Assembly: GCA_002434915.1 (NCBI GenBank)
Contig: DJLG01000156.1
Coordinates: 1 to 7,426 of the forward strand
DNA: 7,426 nucleotides
From: Proteobacteria bacterium UBA6522
Lineage (GTDB): Bacteria > Pseudomonadota > Gammaproteobacteria > Steroidobacterales > Rariloculaceae
Direction of reading: 5' to 3'
Positions 1-5,918 of this stretch are shown piece by piece. Made by a program: the position numbers and the translations under genes. Numbering within the stretch: position 1 is the stretch's first letter; each line of letters begins with the position of its first letter. The notes under the pieces were generated by a model. That model was not told the DNA's origin. It did not search any database and saw only the letters and a program-made list of their open reading frames with translations.

Positions 1-125
1 TTTCAAAATCAACAAATTTGGTTATTGCTGGAGATGCGCCAGGATCAAAAGTAGATAAGGCTCGTAGCCTAGGCATTAAAATTTATGATGAATCTGCCTG
101 GTTAAAGTTATTAAATAGGAATTGA
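1..125 (+). CDS. ligA: NAD-dependent DNA ligase LigA, C-terminal end (partial)
   Basis: The 3' end of a plus-strand gene that begins before the window. The reading frame starts at base 3, gives 40 residues and stops with TGA at 123-125. The visible peptide contains LVIAGDAPGSKVDKARSLGI, followed by a DESAWLKLL-type ending. This is the typical tail of the BRCT domain that closes bacterial NAD-dependent DNA ligases, with the conserved AG..PGSK..KA..LGI pattern. LigA seals nicks in DNA during replication and repair, using NAD+ as the adenylate donor. The catalytic lysine and the Zn-finger and HhH domains lie outside the window. The gene converges on the parvulin gene, with 101 bases between the two stop codons. 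The assignment rests on about 40 residues; another BRCT-ending protein is possible but much less likely. Confidence 0.85.
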   Translation, partial: SKSTNLVIAGDAPGSKVDKARSLGIKIYDESAWLKLLNRN

Positions 126-226
126 ATAACTAGAATAGCACTTGATATATATAAAGCCTCCTATAAACCTTTCCTTACTATGATTTTTCGCTGTAAAACT
201 CTATTGGTTAATAATCATGTATCAGT
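126..226. other. Convergent intergenic spacer between ligA and the parvulin gene
   Basis: A short AT-rich gap between the stop codons of two convergent genes. I looked for a hairpin followed by a T-run in either direction and found none that is convincing. There is no small ORF with a ribosome binding site and no tRNA-like element. Confidence 0.6.
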
Positions 227-1060
227 TTAGTTAGTATCTGATATAGAAATAACAGCAGCATCTCTAAGCAAATCAAGAAACTCCTGCAACTTTTGTTGTT
301 CAACCATGTTTGTCATATCCGCACGGACAGCTTCCAGTCCTGGCGCCTGTTGTTCATTTATGTCTTCTAATAAGATGACATGCCATCCGAAACGCGTCTG
401 TACTGGAGTTGCAGAAAAAGTACCGGTTTCCATAGTGGTGACTGCGTTTGCAAATGGGGGCACCATTGTTGTCGCTGTAAACCAACCTAGATCTCCACCA
501 CTGGGACCTGAGGGGCCAGTTGATTTTTCTATAGCAAGTTCTTGGAAATCCCCACCCGCCTGTAGTTCTGTAATTACCTCTATGGCATCATCCTCTGTTT
601 CTAGCAAGATATGTCGAGCTTTATACTGTCTGCCAGATAATTGCTCAATATTTTGTTGGTAAATTAATTGTAGTTCGGTCTCAGTAGGGGGATTTTGGTC
701 AAGGTGACGAGTCGCCATTTGGCGACTTAACATTTGCAACCTTTGCAATTCCATATCAATTGCTACATCTTGTTCTTGTGTGACGCCGTCGATTTCAGCA
801 ACATTTGCCATTAAATAGAAGCCAATAAGTTCATCTATTAAAGCGTCTCTTTCAGTATCACTTAGGTCTTCAACGGGTTTTTGAAGTCTACCCATAGAGT
901 ATCGATTAAATACTGATAGGTAGATCGGTTGATTATCAATAGTCGCAACTACGCTTTCTCCAAAAATATTAGGAGAAATATCAATCTCTTGTTCTTGCGA
1001 ACATCCTAGTAATGATAAAACTAATCCCAGTAAAAATAGATTATTCAAACCCATATTCAT
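227..1060 (-). CDS. Parvulin-type peptidyl-prolyl cis-trans isomerase, predicted lipoprotein
   Basis: A 277-residue periplasmic folding factor. Residues 1-20 form a lipoprotein signal: short N-region, hydrophobic LFLLGLVLSLLGC, lipobox LLGC with the lipidated Cys at 20. Ser at position +2 predicts outer-membrane delivery under the E. coli Lol rule. Residues 35-140 resemble the helical SurA/PrsA-like N-terminal region. Residues 145-235 form the rotamase (PpiC) domain, with ARHILL (His150), GPSGPSGGDLGWF, and FGWHVILLED near the end (His227). These histidines match the pair conserved in parvulins. The ATG at 1060 was chosen over the one at 1123 because it gives a proper signal peptide, has an AAGGA six bases upstream, and avoids overlapping bolA. 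It is the last gene of yciB-bolA-ppiC, 16 bases after bolA. The family assists folding of exported proteins at proline bonds; its clients here are unknown. Confidence 0.9.
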   Translation of the reverse strand: MNMGLNNLFLLGLVLSLLGCSQEQEIDISPNIFGESVVATIDNQPIYLSVFNRYSMGRLQKPVEDLSDTERDALIDELIGFYLMANVAEIDGVTQEQDVAIDMELQRLQMLSRQMATRHLDQNPPTETELQLIYQQNIEQLSGRQYKARHILLETEDDAIEVITELQAGGDFQELAIEKSTGPSGPSGGDLGWFTATTMVPPFANAVTTMETGTFSATPVQTRFGWHVILLEDINEQQAPGLEAVRADMTNMVEQQKLQEFLDLLRDAAVISISDTN

Positions 1061-1076
1061 CTTTAGTCCTTTTTCT

Positions 1077-1349
1077 CTAAGTATTTTGTTTTGTAAATGC
1101 AGAGGCATTAATAGAAAGTGCATGAATGTCTGTCTCCATCATGTCCTCTAATGCAGTAAAAATCATCCGATGTCTTTCGATTGGGGATATCTCTAAGAAA
1201 CACGAAGAAACCATATTTAAACGATAATGGCCCTTGCCATCTCGTGCGCCAATATGTCCCTTATGAAGATGACTTTCGTCAATAACTTCTAAATATTCGG
1301 GATCAAAATGGGATTTAAGTCTTTTTTCAATTCTATTGATTCTTTTCAT
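1077..1349 (-). CDS. bolA: BolA family protein
   Basis: A 90-residue protein covering the whole BolA fold. Visible landmarks are IEKRLKSHFDPEYLEVIDES (residues 7-26), the His-rich segment HLHKGH (27-32), GHYRLNMVSS (40-49), and SPIERHRMIFTALEDMM (55-71), followed by DIHALSINA. The ERHRMI block carries the invariant His used by BolA proteins to bind a shared [2Fe-2S] cluster with monothiol glutaredoxins. It looks like the BolA branch rather than the IbaG branch, but that is a judgement by eye. BolA affects cell shape, the stress response and Fe-S trafficking, and can bind DNA. The start at 1349 is the natural one by length, although no clear Shine-Dalgarno precedes it. It lies 35 bases downstream of yciB and 16 upstream of the parvulin gene. 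The Pseudomonas version of this cluster commonly carries a yciI gene beside bolA; none is present here. Confidence 0.9.
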   Translation of the reverse strand: MKRINRIEKRLKSHFDPEYLEVIDESHLHKGHIGARDGKGHYRLNMVSSCFLEISPIERHRMIFTALEDMMETDIHALSINASAFTKQNT

Positions 1350-1384
1350 TTGAAAGGTGTGATCTTTTGAAATGTAGATTTAGT

Positions 1385-1948
1385 TTAAATATGTTCAGTC
1401 TCATTTTGAGGTTTCTGCTTTTTTTCTGCGGTATGTATGGTTATCCAGAGTACCTGTATTAGCACCATTAGTAGCGTAAGCCCTAACATGCCAAAGAGCT
1501 TAAAGTTTACCCAGGCAGCTTCATTATAGTTGTATACGACATAGAGGTTTGCACAACCCAAAAAAACAAAGTTTCCAACCCACATTAGATTTAGTTGATG
1601 CCATATTTTGGTTTCGAGCTCGATAGCTTGACCCATCATTTTTTCAGCTAACGTTGTTTTGCCTATATAGCGACTACCCAAAAATACTAAAGCGAAAAGC
1701 CAGTTAACAACAGTGGGCTTCCATTGGATAAAAATCGGATCTCTAAAAAGCAATGTAATACCGCCAAATATAGACACTAAAATTGCAGATATTAATAGCA
1801 TTTTATTAACTTTCTTATCTCTAAGCCATTGAAAGATTATTTGAATTGCCATTGCAATTATTATTGCACCCGTTGCCGCATACATGCCTGCATATTTATA
1901 TGTTATAAAAAAAATAATAATAGGTAGAAAATCAACAAGTATCCGCAT
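1385..1948 (-). CDS. yciB: Inner-membrane septation protein YciB (IspZ/septation protein A family)
   Basis: A 187-residue polytopic membrane protein of normal family length (about 180). It opens with the characteristic LVDFLPIIIFFITYKYAGMY and contains further family blocks: ATGAIIIAMAIQIIFQW (25-41), FGGITLLFRDPIFIQWKPT (61-79), HQLNLMW (117-123) and WVNFKLFGMLGLTLL (146-160). Five or six membrane segments are visible, at about 3-17, 20-42, 51-68, 79-95, 121-139 and 148-171, with a hydrophilic C-terminal tail. In E. coli YciB interacts with division and elongation components and helps maintain the envelope; its biochemical activity is not settled. It is the first gene of the minus-strand group with bolA and the parvulin gene. 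An AGAGG lies 12 bases before the ATG, a long spacing. A candidate promoter lies just upstream. Confidence 0.93.
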   Translation of the reverse strand: MRILVDFLPIIIFFITYKYAGMYAATGAIIIAMAIQIIFQWLRDKKVNKMLLISAILVSIFGGITLLFRDPIFIQWKPTVVNWLFALVFLGSRYIGKTTLAEKMMGQAIELETKIWHQLNLMWVGNFVFLGCANLYVVYNYNEAAWVNFKLFGMLGLTLLMVLIQVLWITIHTAEKKQKPQNETEHI

Positions 1949-1976
1949 GTCTTTATATAGCCTCTAGTTTTAACTA

Positions 1977-2005
1977 TTTATATTAATCTCAAAGGTAAGT
2001 GGAAA
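1977..2005 (-). promoter_or_regulatory. Candidate sigma70 promoter for yciB-bolA-ppiC
   Basis: On the minus strand, TTTCCA (2005-2000) and TATAAA (1982-1977) are separated by 17 bases. They match the -35 consensus at 4 of 6 positions and the -10 at 5 of 6. The predicted start of transcription near 1970 would leave a leader of about 20 bases before the yciB ATG. In AT-rich DNA such matches arise by chance, so this is only a candidate. Confidence 0.35.
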
Positions 2006-2034
2006 TTACTATAAAGCATTATGGCAGGTTGGTC

Positions 2035-2062
2035 TTGAACTGTAATTAATTAAGAATATATT
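2035..2062 (+). promoter_or_regulatory. Candidate sigma70 promoter for the M50 protease-scpAB-rluB operon
   Basis: On the plus strand, TTGAAC (2035-2040) and TATATT (2057-2062) are separated by 16 bases. They match the -35 consensus at 4 of 6 positions and the -10 at 5 of 6. Transcription would begin near 2069, leaving a leader of about 44 bases before the ATG at 2113. The perfect 8-base palindrome GTTGCAAC (2069-2076) sits at this predicted start, and TAATTAATTA (2043-2052) lies inside the spacer. Either could be a protein-binding site or chance. Confidence 0.35.
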
Positions 2063-2112
2063 TATGTAGTTGCAACAAAAAGAATCACTGATTAGATCTA
2101 AGTGCGTATACT

Positions 2113-2790
2113 ATGGTAATGCTAGGTTTGGATATCCTGGATATCGTGACTACCATTGCCGTAGCAGCGATTCCTGTCATTTTTGCTATAACTGTTCATG
2201 AAGTAGCCCATGGTTGGGTGGCGCTTCAGTTAGGCGACTCAACAGCCCAGCGTGCTGGGCGTTTAACCCTCAACCCTATAAGGCATGTTGACCCACTAGG
2301 TACCCTAATAGTTCCGTTAGGTATGCTTCTGATTAGCCAAGGTGCATGGGCTTTTGGTTGGGCAAAACCAGTCCCAGTTGCATTTCATAAGCTACGAAAT
2401 CCTAGAAGAGATATGATTCTTGTAGCCGCGGCTGGGCCAGGAGCTAATTTAATGATGGCGATGGCATGGGCTTTATCGTTATCGTTGATATTACCGCTCT
2501 TAGGCGATGGTAGCATTGGAATTTTTGCAGCACGTGTCTGCATGACTGGGATTATAATTAACGTGCTTTTAGCTGTATTCAATATGTTGCCCATACCGCC
2601 ACTTGATGGTGGTCGAGTTCTTACTGGTTTATTACCAACTAATATGGCTGCTGCTATGCATAAATTAGAACCATTTGGTTTTCTTATCGTAATTGGATTG
2701 TTAGTGACAGATAATTTATTCCCAATACTAGAGCCAATTTTGTTTCCCTTACTTCGTTTTTTTCAACGTACCGTAGCTGGACTTGCTTAG
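2113..2790 (+). CDS. Site-2 protease family intramembrane metalloprotease (M50, PDZ-less)
   Basis: A 225-residue membrane protease of the S2P/M50 class that cuts within or near the membrane using zinc. The zinc motif HEVAH is at residues 29-33 (His29, Glu30, His33) inside the first membrane helix. The third ligand motif, NMLPIPPLDGGRV, is at 157-169, with Asp165. Other blocks typical of the compact bacterial subfamily are GDSTAQRAGRLTLNPIRHVD (41-60), FGWAKPVPV (81-89), NPRRD (96-100) and AAGPGANL (106-113). About five or six hydrophobic segments span the protein. No PDZ domain is present, unlike RseP, so this is not the sigma-E protease. The ATG at 2113 has only a weak TAAG upstream; a second ATG at 2119 is also possible. 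Its TAG stop directly abuts the scpA ATG. This subfamily often sits beside scpA in gammaproteobacteria, but its substrate is unknown. Confidence 0.9.
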   Translation: MVMLGLDILDIVTTIAVAAIPVIFAITVHEVAHGWVALQLGDSTAQRAGRLTLNPIRHVDPLGTLIVPLGMLLISQGAWAFGWAKPVPVAFHKLRNPRRDMILVAAAGPGANLMMAMAWALSLSLILPLLGDGSIGIFAARVCMTGIIINVLLAVFNMLPIPPLDGGRVLTGLLPTNMAAAMHKLEPFGFLIVIGLLVTDNLFPILEPILFPLLRFFQRTVAGLA

Positions 2791-3678
2791 ATGTCCGAAT
2801 CAATCCTTCCAGAAAAGCCAGACCTCAGACTTGTCTCAACGACTGTCATTGATAAAGATCGAGCAGGTCATCCGTCTCAAACTGAAATGCCATTTGCAGT
2901 GGTTGAAGGTGAAGCTGTTACAGAGCTCCCTAGGGATCTTTATATACCCCCACATGCCCTAAAAGTATTTTTAGAGGCATTTGAGGGTCCTCTAGATTTA
3001 TTGCTATACCTTATTCGCAGACAAAATATAGACATTCTTGATATCCCAATAGCTGAGGTTACAAAGCAATATACAAATTACATCGAGCTTATGCGAGATA
3101 TGCAGTTTGAGCTTGCAGGTGAGTACTTGGTTATGGCGGCTACTTTAGCTGAGATCAAGTCGAGATTGTTATTGCCCTCACCACCAACTGAAAATGACGA
3201 TGAAGAAGACCCTCGATCAGATTTAGTTCGTAAATTGCAAGAATATGAACGTTTTAAGGAAGCTGCACAGAGTATCAATGAATTAGAGCGATTAGAACGC
3301 GATATTTCCCAAGCAAGTGCAGAGGTAATAGAAAAACGTGTCATTACCAAGCTGCCTGATATTGCTTTAAAAGAACTGCTCCTTGCTTTTAAGGAAGCAG
3401 TGGAGCGTTCAGATATGTTTGCTAAGCACCATGTTCAGCGTGAACCTCTTTCAGTTAGGGAAAGGATGTCCCAAGTCCTAGTTGGTTTGGAGGGAAGTGG
3501 TTTCAAGGATTTTTCTGCGCTTTTTGACCCAAAAGAAGGTCGTACTGGAGTGACAGTGACATTCTTGGCTATTCTTGAGCTGTTAAAGGAGACTTTAATA
3601 GATGTTATTCAGAATGAACCTTACGGGAGAATACATGTACGTATTGCAGAATCAGAGACCACTGAAGAAACCAGTTAA
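2791..3678 (+). CDS. scpA: Segregation and condensation protein A (ScpA kleisin)
   Basis: A 295-residue kleisin subunit that bridges the heads of an SMC dimer and, with ScpB, forms the bacterial condensin that compacts and segregates the chromosome. The core starts at about residue 56, with ALKVFLEAFEGPLDLLLYLI, then RRQNIDILDIPIAEVTKQY (77-94), and the helix EYLVMAATLAEIKSRLLLP (111-129) of the N-terminal SMC-binding domain. An acidic linker (133-142, TENDDEEDPR) and a charged helical middle follow. A C-terminal winged-helix-like segment, with VTFLAILELLKE, lies near residues 253-264. About 55 residues precede the core; TELPRDLYIPP at their end resembles ScpA of Pseudomonas-type gammaproteobacteria, while the first 40 residues look variable. 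The ATG follows the protease stop with no gap, so reading the two together by translational coupling is likely. smc itself is not in the window. Confidence 0.95.
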   Translation: MSESILPEKPDLRLVSTTVIDKDRAGHPSQTEMPFAVVEGEAVTELPRDLYIPPHALKVFLEAFEGPLDLLLYLIRRQNIDILDIPIAEVTKQYTNYIELMRDMQFELAGEYLVMAATLAEIKSRLLLPSPPTENDDEEDPRSDLVRKLQEYERFKEAAQSINELERLERDISQASAEVIEKRVITKLPDIALKELLLAFKEAVERSDMFAKHHVQREPLSVRERMSQVLVGLEGSGFKDFSALFDPKEGRTGVTVTFLAILELLKETLIDVIQNEPYGRIHVRIAESETTEETS

Positions 3679-3707
3679 GACATTAAATATAATGCTTTTT
3701 TGAATAA

Positions 3708-4397
3708 GTGAGAGCTGTGGATCATAAACATATTAAGAATATTTTAGAGGCTGCCCTTTTGGGCGCAGGTAAGCCATTAACTTTAGAGGTTCTATCAAGC
3801 TTGTTTGATAGTTGTTCTGGACCTGATAGAAAGACTCTTAAAGACCTATTGAAGTCATTAGCCTCCGATTATGAGGATAGGGGAATTCAGTTATTAGAAG
3901 TAGGCTCGGGCTATCGGATTCAGATTCGAAGCTCAATGAGTAATTCGTTGATTCCATTATGGGAAGAACGCCCACCACGCTATTCACGTGCTCTACTTGA
4001 AACGCTAGCATTGATAGCTTATAGACAACCAATTACTCGTGGTGAAATAGAACAAGTTCGTGGTGTAACGGTAAGCACTAATATTGTTCGAACTCTATTA
4101 GAACGTGGCTGGGTCCGTATTATTGGGCATCGTGATGTGCCCGGGAAGCCGGCTTTATTAGGGACTACTAAAGAGTTTTTAGATTACTTTAGTTTGAAAC
4201 GACTTGAGGACCTCCCGCCATTATCTGACATTAAGGACTTTAAGGGCTTGAACATAGAGTTAGATTTGCCTGAACCAGGTCAGCAGCAGTCAGAAGTTAT
4301 AGAACCTAAATTTAGTGCGCACTCATCCATTGAGGATAATGAAAAGATTGGGGAAGATGTGTCAGTTGGTCTGAAAAATACTAACAGTCCCTCTTAA
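3708..4397 (+). CDS. scpB: Segregation and condensation protein B (ScpB)
   Basis: A protein of about 229 residues that dimerises and binds the ScpA linker in the SMC-ScpAB condensin. It has two tandem winged-helix regions. The first (about 6-88) includes IKNILEAALLGAGKPLTLEV and the GYRIQIR strand. The second (about 93-170) includes RALLETLALIAYRQPITRGE and IEQVRGVTVSTNIVRTLLER, then GHRDVPGKPALLGTTKEFLDYF, which is the most diagnostic stretch. Residues 187-229 form a polar, acidic and probably disordered tail. The start is uncertain: there is no ATG. GTG at 3708 opens the frame, while GTG at 3717 gives a protein starting nearer the conserved helix and has GTGAGAG just upstream. Neither has a strong ribosome binding site. 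The gene follows scpA after 29 bases. Confidence 0.93.
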   Translation: MRAVDHKHIKNILEAALLGAGKPLTLEVLSSLFDSCSGPDRKTLKDLLKSLASDYEDRGIQLLEVGSGYRIQIRSSMSNSLIPLWEERPPRYSRALLETLALIAYRQPITRGEIEQVRGVTVSTNIVRTLLERGWVRIIGHRDVPGKPALLGTTKEFLDYFSLKRLEDLPPLSDIKDFKGLNIELDLPEPGQQQSEVIEPKFSAHSSIEDNEKIGEDVSVGLKNTNSPS

Positions 4398-4410
4398 GAT
4401 TTGAGCCGCT

Positions 4411-5181
4411 ATTAAAACTCAGTCAAAAAATACGAATGAGCGGATCCAGAAGGTATTAGCAAACAGAGGTTTGGGGTCTCGTAGAGAGATAGAAAAATGG
4501 ATTCGACAAGGTCGCTTGCTTATTGGTAATAAGCCTGCTCAATTAGGCGATAAGCTAAATGGTGATGAGTCTATTTTTTTTGATGGACGTTTAATTAGAG
4601 CTCCAAAAAAGCTTAAACCAGTGGTTGAGTGTTTGGCATATCACAAACCAATTGGTGAGATTACTACTCGTAAAGACCCTGAGGGTAGAACAACTATATA
4701 TGATCGATTTAATGCCCCGCGCCATGGTCGTTGGATAAGCGTCGGCCGTTTAGATATTAATACTTCAGGCTTAATAATTTTAACTACTGATGGTGAGCTT
4801 GCGCATAGGCTAATGCATCCTAGCTATGAAATAGCTAGATCTTATGCGGTACGTATTTTAGGTCGGTTATCTCGGAGACAGGTAGCTAGCTTGAAGGAGG
4901 GAGTGAATATCGGCGAAGGAATAGCACGGTTTTCCGTTATCAAACTAAGCGGAGGAACAGGCGCAAATACTTGGTATAACGTCACACTACATGAAGGAAA
5001 AAATCGTGAGGTAAGACGTTTATTTGAGGCTGTTGATATAACGGTAAGTAGGCTGCTACGTATCTCCTATGGCCCAATTGATATGGGAGATTTAAGACGC
5101 GGTAAGTTTCGTGTCTTGTCAAAAGAGGAAATCATGTCTCTCTATACTGCTGTTGACTTAGCGATAGGTGATTTTTCTTAG
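4411..5181 (+). CDS. rluB: 23S rRNA pseudouridine synthase RluB (RsuA family), unusual start codon
   Basis: A protein of about 256 residues that converts a uridine in the peptidyl-transferase region of 23S rRNA (U2605 in E. coli) to pseudouridine. The N-terminal S4 RNA-binding domain (about 10-62) reads ERIQKVLANRGLGSRREIEK, then IRQGRLLIG and GDKL. The catalytic domain holds YHKPIGEITTRKDPEGR (77-93) and VGRLDINTSGLIILTTDGEL, in which Asp at about 115 is the catalytic aspartate. HEGKNREVRRLFEA (198-211) is also present. The S4 domain starts before any standard start codon: the in-frame stretch from 4405 holds no ATG, GTG or TTG until the TTG at 4471, which would remove the first S4 helix. 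ATT at 4411 is my choice; it lies 13 bases after the scpB stop with a weak GAG five bases upstream. Its TAG stop overlaps the yciK stop. Confidence 0.9.
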   Translation: MKTQSKNTNERIQKVLANRGLGSRREIEKWIRQGRLLIGNKPAQLGDKLNGDESIFFDGRLIRAPKKLKPVVECLAYHKPIGEITTRKDPEGRTTIYDRFNAPRHGRWISVGRLDINTSGLIILTTDGELAHRLMHPSYEIARSYAVRILGRLSRRQVASLKEGVNIGEGIARFSVIKLSGGTGANTWYNVTLHEGKNREVRRLFEAVDITVSRLLRISYGPIDMGDLRRGKFRVLSKEEIMSLYTAVDLAIGDFS

Positions 5182-5918
5182 GCTATTATTCTTATGCTAT
5201 TCATGCCTTTGCTTTTAGGGCCAAGAAGGTAAAGGTAGCTACCTAAAAGACTTTCTGGTGTGGGTAGACTTTCAGGGTCTTCATCAGGGTAGGCTGCATG
5301 ACGCATATCTGTCCGGGTTGCACCAGGATCAAGATAATTAACTCTAATATTAGTATCTTTAAGCTCGTCTGCTAGTGTTTGTGCAAGCCCCTCTATACCA
5401 AACTTTGATACACAATAAGCACCCCAATTAGCCCTGCCTCGATTACCTACGCCACTAGTAGTAAAAACCATAGATGCATCTGAAGAGTTGTGAAGAAGTG
5501 GTAATAGAGATTGTGTAAGCATGAATGCTGAGTTTAAATTTACCTGTATTACTTTGTGCCACTCATCACTTGAATAGTTTTCTATCGGCTTACGTGAGCC
5601 TAAAATACTTGCGTTATGCAATAGTCCATCAAGTCTTCCATATTCTGAAAGTAAACGTTCAGATAGTTTTTGATAATCCTTTTCGTTTGTATTCTCAAGA
5701 TCTAGAGTTACTACATCAGGTTTTAAATCTAGGTCTTTATATTCATCAGAGAATGCATTTAATGCATCGGTATTACGACCATGTATTACTACGGTAGCGC
5801 CATGACGTATTAAAGAGTTGGAGATTGATCGGCCAATGCCTTTGGTTGCACCTGTAACCAGAATAACGCGGCCTGCTAAAAGATTAATTGGAGGTTTGTA
5901 AGTTCTTAAGTTATTCAT
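5178..5918 (-). CDS. yciK: YciK-family SDR oxidoreductase
   Basis: A 246-residue classical short-chain dehydrogenase/reductase. The cofactor motif TGATKGIG is at 22-29. HNASILG (101-107) replaces the usual NNAG, as is common in YciK, and VNLN (126-129) supplies the tetrad Asn127. The catalytic residues are Ser155, Tyr168 and Lys172 in TTSGVGNRGRANWGAYCVSK; GRANWGAY is a YciK signature. PGATRTDMR and PTPESLL...YLYLLGP near the end also fit the family. HGRN after the second strand suggests NADP(H) use, inferred only. The substrate is unknown. ATG at 5918 was preferred to ATG at 5936 because it gives the family's usual N-terminus; neither has a visible Shine-Dalgarno. It overlaps the upstream mupP gene by 8 bases (26 with the longer start), so coupled translation is likely. 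The C-terminus is unusual: the family's GQAFDAQ-like ending is replaced by SIRIIA. Confidence 0.9.
   Translation of the reverse strand: MNNLRTYKPPINLLAGRVILVTGATKGIGRSISNSLIRHGATVVIHGRNTDALNAFSDEYKDLDLKPDVVTLDLENTNEKDYQKLSERLLSEYGRLDGLLHNASILGSRKPIENYSSDEWHKVIQVNLNSAFMLTQSLLPLLHNSSDASMVFTTSGVGNRGRANWGAYCVSKFGIEGLAQTLADELKDTNIRVNYLDPGATRTDMRHAAYPDEDPESLPTPESLLGSYLYLLGPKSKGMNSIRIIA

Noticed and set aside
126..226. Possible terminator between ligA and ppiC (AAAG...CTTT around 150-172)
   Set aside because: The stem would be only four base pairs with a long loop and no following T-run.
306..662. 118-residue plus-strand open frame
   Set aside because: Lies entirely antisense to the rotamase domain of the parvulin gene, has no ribosome binding site, and its translation resembles no family I know.
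1061..1123. Longer N-terminus for the parvulin gene starting at 1123
   Set aside because: It would overlap bolA by 47 bases and place charged residues before a good lipoprotein signal. The ATG at 1060 has a proper AAGGA and spacing.
2101..2112. AGTGCGTATACT as an operator
   Set aside because: Only the inner GTATAC and outer AGT/ACT are symmetric, which is expected by chance.
4436..4459. Seven-codon ATG frame at the start of rluB
   Set aside because: Out of frame with rluB, ends at TAG 4457-4459, and has no ribosome binding site. More likely chance or a sign of a one-base error than a leader peptide.
5205..5234. CCTTT...AAAGG inverted repeat near the end of yciK
   Set aside because: A five-base stem with a 20-base loop inside coding sequence is too weak to call a terminator.
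5525..5797. 90-residue plus-strand open frame
   Set aside because: Antisense shadow of the conserved SDR core of yciK, with no support for expression.
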